DNA of 64,000 bases from Diphasiastrum complanatum (Eukaryota > Streptophyta > Lycopodiopsida > Lycopodiales > Lycopodiaceae), in the NCBI GenBank assembly GCA_029204225.1, contig CM055096.1:46298579-46362578 (forward strand), written 5' to 3'. This document shows, one piece after another, positions 20,580 through 31,139 of this stretch; the stretch's first letter is position 1; every line of letters starts with the position of its first letter. The position numbers and the translations under genes are program-made. The notes below the pieces were generated by a model that saw only the letters and a list, made by a program, of their open reading frames with translations, was not told the origin of the DNA and ran no database searches.

Positions 20580-21217
20580 TGTGAAAATTGTCAACATTTC
20601 CTTGTCTAGTTTTAGGCCAAAATTGCTAAAAATGGCACATAGTTTAGGATCTGACTTTTCACACGTGTGAAACAGGTCTAGATATTTTTAGTAAGTGTAT
20701 TTTTTCAGTATGAAGAAGTGTCAAACTTCAAGACCTTCGAAATGAGTCCATTTTCATGTATTTTGGACATATATGCCAATTTTACCTATATAGGGCATAT
20801 TTTAGGTAAGAAGGGTCTAGAGAGAGGAGAGAGAGTCATCTCTCTCAGCTATATATAGCAGGTAGGCTGTGGAGAAACAGGTTGGAGCAGATCCATTGTA
20901 TTCATTTGCTTAATGAGAGATTTTTCTATTGGGTTCTCCTTCCATTGTTGGCATTGTGTAGTGATTGAGTTCAAGCTTTGTGTGTATGATCTTAGGTGCT
21001 TTCCAAAAGTGGTAGGCTAATGTATTATGGACTGTATAATGCTATTTTGGGCCGCACTTGATGTTTATGGAAGTTTCCATTTGTGATAAATGCTTTTTGA
21101 TCAAGTTCTTTGCATTCTAGGTAGCATAGAATGTGTTGCCCTTATGTAGTTTGGAGTGCAAGCATTCAAGCCAATGATCTTGGAGTTTAGATCCACTTAG
21201 GATCTGTATTTTTCACA
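20580..21217 (+). repeat. 3' LTR
   Basis: 638 bp, near-identical partner of 15656-16301. Confidence 0.95.
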
Positions 21218-21222
21218 GCAGA
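21218..21222. repeat. Target site duplication, right
   Basis: GCAGA, matching 15651-15655. Confidence 0.95.
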
Positions 21223-22076
21223 TACTGATATAGGGGTTGAAGCTGAAGCTTCTATGGCTTCAGATTATCAAAAAACTCTCCCTCGCTCTATAATCCTCTT
21301 TGATTCTCTTTCATCTGCATCTTCTGTTAATCAATTACCTCTACACGATGTTTCTTTATATTTTATAAATAATGAATGTTATATTTCATTTAATGATATA
21401 GAAGATGTATTGAATTTGAAAGAAGATAAAATCCTTTCAATTTTGCTCAAAATTTATCAGAATTTTCTAACATTGTTGATTACTCATATGATGACCTTGA
21501 AAGTGAGATAGATTATGATAAACATGGCAATTGGAAATCTGGCAATGAGGCCTTGGAGGCCATGATTGAAAAATCTAAAGCCTGTGAAAAAACTTTGCCT
21601 ACAGAAGAGGCATTTTTGGAATTTCGAAAAAGATATCCCGTAGGGCTAGATATATCCCCTCCGGAAATGTAGAGGCCATTGGAGGACATGACATCAATAG
21701 AGCAAACGTTGTTGATTACGATGATTGTGATCTGGTAAGTAGATATTATATTGGTATTGATATTGTTCAGTTTTTTATTTCTTATTGGTATTGATATTGT
21801 TCAGTTTTCTTATCGAGTTTGCAGTGTTATGTATCATTCTAAATTATTTTATTTTCTCGTTTACAGGATGCTATTGAAATAGATGCCTTCGGTATGAGAC
21901 ATGGAGGCGTCCAAGGTGTATTAGCTGGGAGACATTGATATGAGCAAGAGGAAAAATTTAGAATTTTTGGATCCATATGAAAGGAGATTATTCCTTCATG
22001 ACAATACCATCCGTCTGAATCTTGAAGAGGATGATGATGATAATTAAATTATTTTTTGTAATAGATTTTTTATATA

Positions 22077-22957
22077 TTACAAGGATCTCTCTTTTGTAAT
22101 GAATTTGAATGCCTTTCGAAATATCGTAATACTTGGCAAGTTTTTAGCTTGATATCTAAATTGTGCTCTTCTGTAAAACCACTGAAAAAGTTGAACTAAA
22201 TATTTATTTCTTGAATTGTGTCTTCCATGATTTGTTGCTCTATGAAATGTTCCCCTTGCTTGCCAATGAGATTTTTCCATGCCTTGTGATGACCAGATAC
22301 TTAAGCTCCCATATTCCTTTGCAAAATAAGTTGCATGATGAAGAAGGATGTGCTGCAAACAATAGTTTTGATTAGTTACATTAGTAGAATAAAATATAAA
22401 CTTAAATGAGAAAAGTACCAGATAATGATATAGATTAGCACCATGTAATGAGTAACGTTGTCTTTTCCCCAACAATCATGTACAGATTTTACAAATGTGG
22501 TGCAATGATTTTGCAAAGTCCTCATAACTTCTGATGATAGGTTTTCTTTCCTGATAACACCTATGAGTTTGTCTAAGTTGGTCCACACTTGTCCCTTTTC
22601 CACTCGATTACTTCCTTCCAATGTTCGTGTGGGTTGAACAATTTCTCTCCAAATTTCGTATCTGACACTTGATTCTTTGCATGTGTGATTGGATAAGAAT
22701 CTTCTTGCTTTAGCACCTCCAATTGATGGCTTATTAGGAACGTTTTCTTTTTTCCAAGAGAGTTTGTCACTTTTTTCAATCGTGACATTACCTTTATGTA
22801 GTTCTACATGAGGATTGGAAAAAAGTGATGCATAACTTGACAACATGCAAGCACTTAGAAATGTGAAGCTTTGATTTTTAAGAAGTACAATCATGAAAGT
22901 AGTAAAAGAGGAAAAGTTGAGAGCAAAAAATTCTTTCATTTTTGCAAGAAAAATCAC
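22077..22957 (-). CDS. Transposase-like protein, C-terminal exons
   Basis: Right-arm copy of the palindrome gene, here still open. A 5' exon (22957 down to about 22459) encodes a segment ending RTLQNHCTTFVKSVHDCWG and DNVTHYM. A GT donor (ATG/GTGCTA) and an acceptor TTGTTTGCAG give an intron of about 100 bases. The next exon (22351 down to 22077) reads HILLHHATYFAKEYGSLSIW, SSQGMEKSHWQARGTF, then QLFQWFYRRAQFRYQAKN and a stop. The arrangement (a CWG...T.YMHIL junction, a YGSL..WS.QGMEKSH motif, a C-terminal WFYRR) reminds me of DDE-transposase-derived proteins that recur in plants and animals, but I cannot name the family with confidence. Upstream exon-like blocks at about 22965-23240 and 23331-23465 match the left arm. 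Expression is unknown. Confidence 0.5.
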
Positions 22958-25170
22958 TAACCTTCACTTGAGATGGTTCAGTTGCAACGGTATCATGTTA
23001 TTTCCCATCAAGAGAGCCTGAATTTGGATTTTTTTTCGTCCAGTTGGGAGTTCAATGTCTTGGTGCTGAAATTCAAAGTGTCTTCCGAGTCTCTCAAAAT
23101 CTCTGGGATACTCTAAGATATCTTGTGTTGTAGCAGAAGAGCATACTCTTTAGCCCTTAGAAATATCACGGCAATCAAAACGCTGTATATGCTTAATAGA
23201 TTCACTAACAGTCTGCATAATCCTGTCAGCGACATTTTATCCACACAGGATTCAGCACAGAAGTATTGTTTTATTCGAGAAGTCTAACTTTGAATAGGAA
23301 TTGGAAAAACTGTAACCAAAATGCTTACTGTGCATAGTGGCTTCCAAGAGCAAGAAAATCGTCTTCAAACATATGGTGCAAAGGCATCGCTGCCTGAATT
23401 TCTACACGTAAGCAGGAATCTAGAGCGACTATATCATATAGCAAGTCACACAGATTGTCCGCCACATACTCGTAAATAAACCATGGATATCTCCAGAAGA
23501 ATTATCGTGGCAGGGCTCGAATCTCACAACAGCCCTCTGTCCATTGTTCATGAATTAGTATCCTTCCAGAATAGAGAAATTATACATAGAACACGACTAC
23601 CAGAATAATCTGACCTCTAAGCTCTATACATGCCATTAAGGATTTAAGACCAATTTCTATGCTATGCATGAGTGTCATACCACCATCAAGTCTGTTTGAG
23701 AAACACCAAATCGCCACATTTTTTTATCCCTCCTTCTAAAACTTCCAATCGTCTCCTTATCTCCTAATCGTTTCCATTTCTATGAAGCAACAATAATTGG
23801 TGATCGTCCTTGAGCAACAGTAGGGACTCAACTTTTTCTCTTTTTCTCTTTATATTTTGCATCAGCTAGATTCTGGAAACACTGTTTTGCTTCTTTAAAT
23901 CTCATCATAAGTCTGTGTGTGAAGGATTAGTGTGTCTCTCATCACTTTGCATCTCATCTCTAAGAGTTTTTCTAATTTTGGTCGGTGGTGCTGTGCATTG
24001 AGAAATAGAGTTTGAGCAGAGGTGAGGTGAGGATGTGTCATCGCATTGTAGGCTGAAGCTCTGTTTTCTTGAAATTTTGAAGCGGGATTGTTAGGTTGCT
24101 ACTTACTCTTGCCATTCAATGCTTGTGCAAGATTTGGAGCTATAAGATTCTGTTCGACTGCTGTTATCTTCAATTTCTGATGCTCTAGATTAGGTCGATG
24201 CTCACTCTTGTTGTTTGATGTTTTTGTAGTATCTGAAGCTCTAAGATTGTAGCAAGACTAGTGTTAGCTTCAAGTTCTAAAGCTCTGAATCATTAGGTCG
24301 TGCTCACTCTTGCTTTTGGATGTCTCTGTAGCATCGTATGCTCCACGATTACATAACATTGTGACCTCGTCTCAGACTCATTTTTCAGTGTGAAAATCTT
24401 GGATAGTTGTGGGAACCCATGGGACAGCTAGTTTTTTTTGTCTATTCTCAAAAAATGATTTGCATACTGTGATCCAAATAGAGAACACTTTTGGCAAAAT
24501 GAAAGTCAGAATCTGTTCTGCCTGTAAATTTGGGTTTGGAAAATAAAAGTAATGTTGTGTCTGGGTCTTTGATTCCCGGAAGTTGGAATGATTGAGGCCT
24601 GCTTTTATTGATGTTTCTCGTCCTTCCCATCAACTCAAGTCCGCTTAAATTACTGAAACCCTTCTCTTCTGCAGGGGTTTTAGGAGAAAAGATGCATCTG
24701 TGGGATTATTCTTGTGAAATAAGCATGCACCTTTGATCTGTATCCAAGAGAGCATGTGGACAGTGCTAAAAGTTTTGGACTGAGAAGTGAGACGCCCTGA
24801 TGTGAGTGCAGCTAGGAAAATATAATGCTCAAGATTGTCACTAAGTTCATATGGAATCTATAATCCAATGAAGATATACCCTTACAATTTTGTAGAAATT
24901 CGTTGCTTAAGGTACTCAGAGAGTTTAAAGAAAGAAATTGAGTCCTATATCGTTATTGGACTACATGAAGAAGGGGTGATGATAGCATTTAGCAGCTAAT
25001 TAGAATGGGAGAGCTGTTCCACAATATTCTTGCTCTCTTCTTCGTTCACGTTCTTCTAGCTCCCTTGCCCCATCATTTATACCCACTCCCTATGGCCTCA
25101 CCTCTCTCTATATATCTCTCTCTCCTCTGCGGCCTGCGCCCAACAGTATTTTGTTTTTTTAAAAGATCTC

Positions 25171-25177
<7 letters not shown>
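22342..25177 (-). repeat. Palindrome 1, right arm
   Basis: Inverted partner of 12789-15623, running from AGAAGGATGTGC at its inner edge to CTCTATTATA at the outer tip, where a (TA)n tract begins. Confidence 0.9.

Positions 25178-25230
<53 letters not shown>
25171..25230. repeat. (TA)n microsatellite
   Basis: About 60 bases of TA repeat with a single G interruption at 25217, directly outside the right palindrome arm. Confidence 0.95.
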
Positions 25231-25231
<1 letters not shown>

Positions 25232-25247
25232 AACTTAAGAACACTTT

Positions 25248-25301
25248 TGTATGCATGGGTGAGGGGCCCCATGCATCCTCCTCCCCTCACCCATGCATAC
25301 A
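25248..25301. other. Perfect 19-bp-stem hairpin
   Basis: TGTATGCATGGGTGAGGGG (25248-25266) and its exact reverse complement (25283-25301) are separated by 16 bases. Related words (CATGCATG, CCTCCTCCCC) recur out to 25382, so several alternative foldings are possible. It is followed by a T9 run, which resembles a terminator, but nothing transcribed is known upstream. It may be the tip of a small foldback element. Confidence 0.7.
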
Positions 25302-25507
25302 TTTTTTTTTTGCTAAAAAACACTTGGGGAGGAAGATGCATGTATGGGAAAAAACATGCATGGCCCTCCTCCCCATGCATGCAAATAAATTTGTGTATGT
25401 GTAGATATGTATGGAGATTAATATGTATGCGAGGAATATGTATCTATGTATGCTGGAAGACTCTGTCCTATACTCTACTTTCCCCCCTTGTACCCCAATT
25501 TAAATTT

Positions 25508-26180
<673 letters not shown>

Positions 26181-26199
26181 GGAAGAGTAGTATGATAAC

Positions 26200-27277
26200 G
26201 CGAGTTCCTTAGGCGTCAAAGACAGCCATCGTCTGGTCAGAAACTAAGGAGTCGTAGATGTCTGTGTTCTGATCAGAGTGAGTAAACAAGTGCGATCAAA
26301 CAGCAACGAAAGTGCATTCAATCACAACAAGCATTCATCTACATTGTACACAAGTAAAAGCAAGCTATTGTTATATTACACTGAAGCACAATACAAAATA
26401 GCAATTACAACAAAAAATGATGGCATAATTGGGAGGCTCAAATAATGTGTCTCATAGACGGAGCAACCCGTAATTTGTGCTTGGATGATCTATTTATAGA
26501 CTTCATCCATGTACTAATTACATTGAATGTTTGTCACCTAATTAGGAAAGCCATTGTACTTGGAATTATATGGCTTATGTGACAACTGTACACAGTATTT
26601 ACAGTCAATAATTCAGCATCGTTGATGCGGACGAGGATGTCATTGGAACATTCCTCGTTTATTTTAGACGACCTTTGGGATTTTTCTCTCTCTTCACATT
26701 TTTTGCAAGAAGCCGAAGGTGCCCTCAAAAAAACAGTGATGTCTTTAAAATAGGTTAACGCATGAAAATAGATGACCTTCGAGATTTTCTCTCTCTTCGC
26801 ATTTTTCGCAAATAGCCGAAGGTGTGTTAGAAATTGTTAAATTTTTGAACTATGCAAGTGTCGCATTTCAGGAAAATGTGAAAAAGCTGAAGCTGTTGAA
26901 AACATAGTGTATTTCTGCAGACTATTGAAAAAGTAATGTATTTCTACACACTTGGTCTAAATGCAAGTTTTGTGGAAGTCCTTGAAGATGGCCAGGTCTT
27001 TAATTACTTCAAGTTATTAAACTTGACATCTGAACTTTGAAATTATGACAAGATTGGTTACCCTTTGCTGGAGATCATCCAGAAGCCTGTTGTAGACGTT
27101 CTTCAAATAAATTGGCTGTCTAAGTTTGCGATTCTTGTAGGTATCAGATGAGCAGACGTAGAACCAAAGTTGGTTTCATCTGAGCCTAGATCAATGATCA
27201 ATAAACATGCAGGAAGAATCATGAAATAAAAAATTAGTCATTCACTAAGGAGACAACTGTGGGCTTAATTTCCAACA
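26200..27277 (-). mobile_element. Probable 3' LTR of deleted copia element
   Basis: The right edge is firm: on the minus strand a polypurine tract TTAAGGGGGAC is followed by TGTTGGAAATTAAGCCC, a typical LTR start, downstream of copia RNase H. The left edge is a guess, as no second LTR copy is in the window. Inside are two imperfect copies of a 60-base segment (GACCTTTGGGATTTTTCTCT near 26669 and GACCTTCGAGATTTTCTCTC near 26773), each ending in AGCCGAAGGTG. Confidence 0.45.
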
Positions 27278-27288
27278 GTCCCCCTTAA
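27278..27288 (-). other. Polypurine tract
   Basis: GTCCCCCTTAA on the plus strand, a purine run on the minus strand between copia RNase H and the LTR start. Confidence 0.7.
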
Positions 27289-27341
27289 GGTGACGGTTGG
27301 TGCCTCTGTATCTTCTTCAGGTTCAGCTTGTTGAAGAATTT

Positions 27342-28690
27342 CTAGTGCTTAATCCTGCAAAGCGCTTTGGTGAAGATGTCTGCGACCATTTCTGTTGTGG
27401 AGTAGTATTGAAGGATCATTTGCCCTGAGAAAACTTTCTCCCGAATGAAATGATACTGGATTTCTATGTGCTTGGATTTGCCATAAAATCGGGGATTCAG
27501 TGACAGTGAAATACAGCTCAAGTTGTCACACAGAATGGTGATAGCATTAAATTGAGTGTGATGTAAGTTGTGAAGTAATAACCTGATCCATATAGCTTCT
27601 TTTGAAGCTTGACATGCTGCGATGTACTCTGCCTCTATCGAAAAAAGCACAACTGATTTCTGCTTCCTTGAGTTCCACAAAATCGGTCCCCCTGCTAGAT
27701 AGAAACAGAACTCGGAGGTAGATTTTCTGGAAGAGATTGTTCCTTGTGATCATGCTCCACTATCAATGTACCAAGATCCATTCTTCTTGAAGGGCGTAGA
27801 TGATAAACTAGAGACCATAAGAGATCCCTCTCCATCACTTGCAATAGAGTCTTCTTTCTCATTTAAAATGTTGGCTTGCTTGAATTGATTCTGCATCTTG
27901 AATCAATTTGTAGCATAGTGACCCATCTTGCCACAAAAAAAACATTTGATATTCTTCTTCCTCTTTGAGGTAGAAGCATGAGAGGTATCAACCTCTTCTC
28001 CTTCTTGGTCTTTATCTTTTTCTTTGTCCTTGGAGTGCTGGTATTGCTTTTTGCTCCTCCCTTTCTGCTTGGCAAAAAGAGCTTTTACATCACCATTATG
28101 ATTGAGTGATAATCTCTCCATTCTTAATAGCTTGTTCTCATGCCTTGATTCTTCAGCTATTAGCACTCCTTGAAAAGCCTCCAAAGTAGGTAGATCCTCC
28201 TTGATGGCATAGGATTGGACAAGGTTCTCATACTCATCTCTCAAGCCATTAAGTATGCTCACTTTGCTTTATAGAATCTCCAATACAAGCAAGCTCCCTA
28301 TGAGTATCTTTCACTCTCATAACATAATTAGTGGCATTATCATCACTCTTTGAGAACTTTGGAAGATTTGGTTTCTAAGAGTGAGGAGTCTTGAGGTATT
28401 CTTGGCCTCATAGATTGCTTTGAGAGTATCCCAAGCATCCTTGGTTGATGTACAAGCATCAATCTCCCTCAAAATCTCATTGGAGACATTCATCTTGATG
28501 TAATGGAGAGCCATCCTATCTCTCTTCTTATACTTTTGTACTTCTTGAAGGACTTGAGGCTCCTCCTTAATTCCAAGTAAAATTTCCATCACATCTTGGA
28601 GTGTTAGAATAGACTCCATCCTTACCTTCCAAATAGAATAGTTGGAGGTAGATAGCCTTTCACTATACAAATCCATGCTTTCTATGAGCA
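27342..28690 (-). pseudogene. Internally deleted copia gag-PR-RNase H
   Basis: Minus strand from 28690: Gag (STSNYSIWKVRMESILTLQD, NTSRLLTLRNQIFQ), a break near 28270-28330, Gag again (GLRDEYENLVQSYAIKEDLP), a zinc knuckle CFFCGKMGHYATN that lacks its final Cys at a stop, then SWYIDSGA of the protease at about 27745-27765. There the sequence jumps directly into RNase H: RKSTSEFCFYLAGG, SIEAEYIAACQASKEAIW, CDNLSCISLSLNPRFYGKSK, FIREKVFSGQ. The final motif ADIFTKAL is intact. Integrase and reverse transcriptase have been deleted between protease and RNase H, near 27740. The remaining RNase H frame (27342-27680) has no stops. Confidence 0.85.
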
Positions 28691-29381
28691 AAGAAGCCAA
28701 GGCTATTGGCTTACCAAAGAATCTTTCGAAGGAGATCAAGCCATGTGAGGCTTGTGCCATTGCAAAATCACACAAGAAGGCATATCAAAGATCCTCCATC
28801 AAAAGCACACGTCCTTTGGAGTTGATACTCTCAGATGTGCACTTCTCATCATTTCAAAACAAGGGAGGAGCCACTTGCTTTGTGACATTCATTGATGATT
28901 TCACAAGATTTACATGGCTATATCTTCTTACTTCCAAATCTTTGGTGTATGATCACTTCCTTATATTCAAAGCATATGTGGAGAAGCAATTCTCATTCAA
29001 GATCAAGTTTTTGAGGTGTGATGGAGGAGGAGAATATATCTCCAACAAATTCCATGACTATTGTGAGCAAGAAGTCATTAAGAGAGAGTTCTTTTGTGCA
29101 TATTCACCATTTTAAAATGGAGTGGTCGAGAGGAAGAATAGATCCTTATGTGTATGTGCAAAAGCTATGAGGATTGAAGCATCTTTGCCTAAAGACTTTT
29201 GGGGAGAACTATCAATTGTGCAAATTATCTTTGCAATAGACTCCCACATCTTGCTCTAGAAGGAAGGACACCATATGAGGTCTTATTCAAAAAGAAGCCT
29301 AAGGTTGATCACCTTAGAGTATTTGGCACTATTTGCTTTGCACATATTCCCTTGGAAACAAGGAAGAAGGATGATCCATGC
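28411..29381. repeat. Tandem duplication, copy 1
   Basis: About 971 bp repeated directly at 29417-30383. Each copy holds the start of a minus-strand copia gag joined head to head, near 28675 and 29680, to a plus-strand copia integrase. The two copies share the same abnormal junction. Confidence 0.9.
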
Positions 29382-29415
29382 TATCTCAAGGATTTTTGGA
29401 TGGCCAAGAGGGTGC
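28660..29415 (+). pseudogene. Copia integrase fragment, copy 1
   Basis: Plus-strand frame from MLSMSKEAKAIGLPKNLSKE with the zinc-site cysteines PCEACAIAKSHKKAY, first catalytic Asp in LILSDVHFSS, VTFIDDFTRFTWLYLLTSKS, and second Asp in LRCDGGGEYISNKF. A stop at about 29113 precedes the NGVVERKNRS motif holding the third catalytic residue. Translation then continues, shifted, as CNRLPHLALEGRTPYEVLFK. There is no N-terminal gag or protease in this orientation. Confidence 0.85.
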
Positions 29416-29416
29416 T

Positions 29417-30383
29417 TAGATTGCTTTGAGAGTATCCCAAACATCCTTGGACGATGTGAAAGCATCAATCTCCCTCAAAATCTCATTGAAGACATTCATC
29501 TTGATATAATGGAGAGCCATCCTATCCCTCTTCTTATACTTTTGTACTTCTTGAAGGACTTGAGGCTCCTCCTCAATCCCAAGTAAAATGTCCATCACAT
29601 CTTGGAGTGTTAGAATAGACTCCATCCTTACTTTATAGAATAGTTGGAGGTAGATAGCCTTTCACTATACAAATCCATGCTTTCTATGAGCAAAGAAGCC
29701 AAGGCTATTGGCTTACCAAAGAATCTTTCCAAGGAGATCAAGCCATGTGAGGCTTGTGCCATTGCAAAATCACACAAGAAAGCATATCAAAGATCCTCCA
29801 TCAAAAGCACGCGTCCTTTGGAGTTGATACACTCGGATGTGCACTTCTCATCATCTCAAAACAAGGGAGGAGCCACTTGCTTTGTGACATTCATTGATGA
29901 TTTCACAAGATTTACATGGCTATATCTTCTTACTTCCAAATCTTTGGTGTATGATTACTTCCTTATATTCAAAGCATATGTGGAGAAGCAATTCTCATTC
30001 AAGATCAAGTTTTTGAGGTGTGATGGAGGAGGAGAATAAATCTTCAACAAATTCCATGACTATTGTGAGTAATAAGACATTAAGAGGGAGTTCTTTTGTG
30101 CATATTCACCATCCAAAATGGAGTGGTCGAGAGGAAGAATAGATCCTTATGTGAATGTGCAAAAGCTATGAGGATTGAAGCATCTTTGCCTTAAGACTTT
30201 TGGGGAGAAGCTGTCAATTGTGCAAATTATCTTTGCAATAGACCCCCATATATTGCTCTAGAAGGAAGGAAACCATATGAGGTCTTATTCAAAAAGAAGC
30301 CTAAGGTTGATCACTTTAGAGTATTTGGCACTATTCGCTTTGCACATATTCCCTTGGGAACAAGGAAGAAGGATGATCCATGC
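29417..30383. repeat. Tandem duplication, copy 2
   Basis: Direct copy of 28411-29381 with few differences. Copy 2 reads on into the copia linker and reverse transcriptase, whereas copy 1 is cut at about 29381 and followed by a 35-base junction segment. Confidence 0.9.
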
Positions 30384-31139
30384 TCTAGCATAGGGATCAT
30401 GGTTGGATATTCATCCATCAAAAAGGCTTATAGAGTCTTTGAGCTCTCTACTTCACAAGTGATTGAAAGTAGAGATGTTATATTTCATGAAAATCAATAT
30501 CCATCACTTGAAGGGGCCGAGATCAAGTTACCTCAAGATCCATCAACTATCATACCTATTGAAGGCAATCAAGAAATGTTGGGATCGAGATTTGAGGAGG
30601 AGTCTCCTCGGATTTTCACACCTAGGAGGACATCAAGAGAGAGATCCAAGCCTAAGAGGTTTTCTTATGTTGACAAAGGCCAGCAAGTGGAGCTTGATTC
30701 CACCAAATTTGCATATTTCATCTCACATGAAGAGCCAAAGGATGTTGAAGAGACACTCAATACCAAGGAGCGGTATGAGGCCATGAAGCAAGAATATGAA
30801 GCCTTAATCATCAACAACACTTGGGTGCTTGTGGACCCTCCATCCAACAAGCACATCGTTGGATCCAAGTGGGTATTTCAAATCAAGTATAATCAAGTGA
30901 ATCAAAAGTGTGCTTGTTTTTCAAAAGTCTTTATGGACTCAAGCAAGCACCAAGATCTTGGTATGAGAGACTCAATTCTTTTCTTGTATCTAAAGTTTAT
31001 TGCTAGTGATATTGTAATTCTTCTCATCTATGTAGATGACATTATCCTATGTGGAAGTTGTATCAAATTGGTTGAAGAAATCAAAATAGCACTTGGAAAA
31101 GAGTTTAAGATGCAACAGAGAAGGCAATTTACCAAATAA
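29660..31139 (+). pseudogene. Copia integrase-RT, copy 2, deleted
   Basis: Integrase frame as in copy 1, but with a stop right after LRCDGGGE (30037-30039) and further stops to 30190. From 30354 an open frame of 261 codons covers the integrase C-terminus (MVGYSSIKKAYRVFELSTSQ), the linker, and the start of reverse transcriptase (YEALIINNTWVLVDPPSNKH, VGSKWVFQIKYN). It then jumps to sequence around the catalytic YVDD motif (IVILLIYVDDIILCGS), so the palm between them, roughly a hundred residues in normal copia elements, has been deleted. The frame ends at 31139 before RNase H. Confidence 0.85.

Larger units (their letters stand above)
15656..21217 (+). mobile_element. Complete non-autonomous copia-like LTR element
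   Basis: A 5562-bp element with LTRs of 646 and 638 bp, an initiator tRNA-Met primer site right after the 5' LTR, a polypurine tract right before the 3' LTR, and a perfect 5-bp target duplication GCAGA. The two LTRs differ by about three substitutions, one 9-base deletion (in the 3' LTR, near 21140) and one 1-base insertion, so the insertion is recent. The single long frame encodes copia Gag and then about 750 residues with no recognisable pol domain. Without protease, integrase or reverse transcriptase of its own it would need a helper element. Confidence 0.95.
14440..22045 (+). pseudogene. Transposase-like gene, left copy, disrupted
   Basis: Exon-like blocks in the left arm match the right-arm copy: about 14499-14633 (ending GSHYA, where the GT donor present in the right copy has become AT), about 14720-15010 (SLTGLCRLLVNLSSIYS), and about 15071-15530 (ARRFLSNHTCKESSVRYEI, then a stop where the right copy has Trp). 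After the shared acceptor TTGTTTGCAG/CACATCCTTCT the left copy continues into sequence not in the right copy: PSAPVPVDVNDADTDIG. A copia element splits this exon at 15655/21218. Beyond it the frame runs on as MASDYQKTLPRSIILFD, shifts near 21430, and shows a plausible intron (CTG/GTAAGT at about 21735, TTTACAG/GATG at about 21867) before an acidic C-terminus LNLEEDDDDN and a stop near 22045. It is not functional as it stands. Confidence 0.55.
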
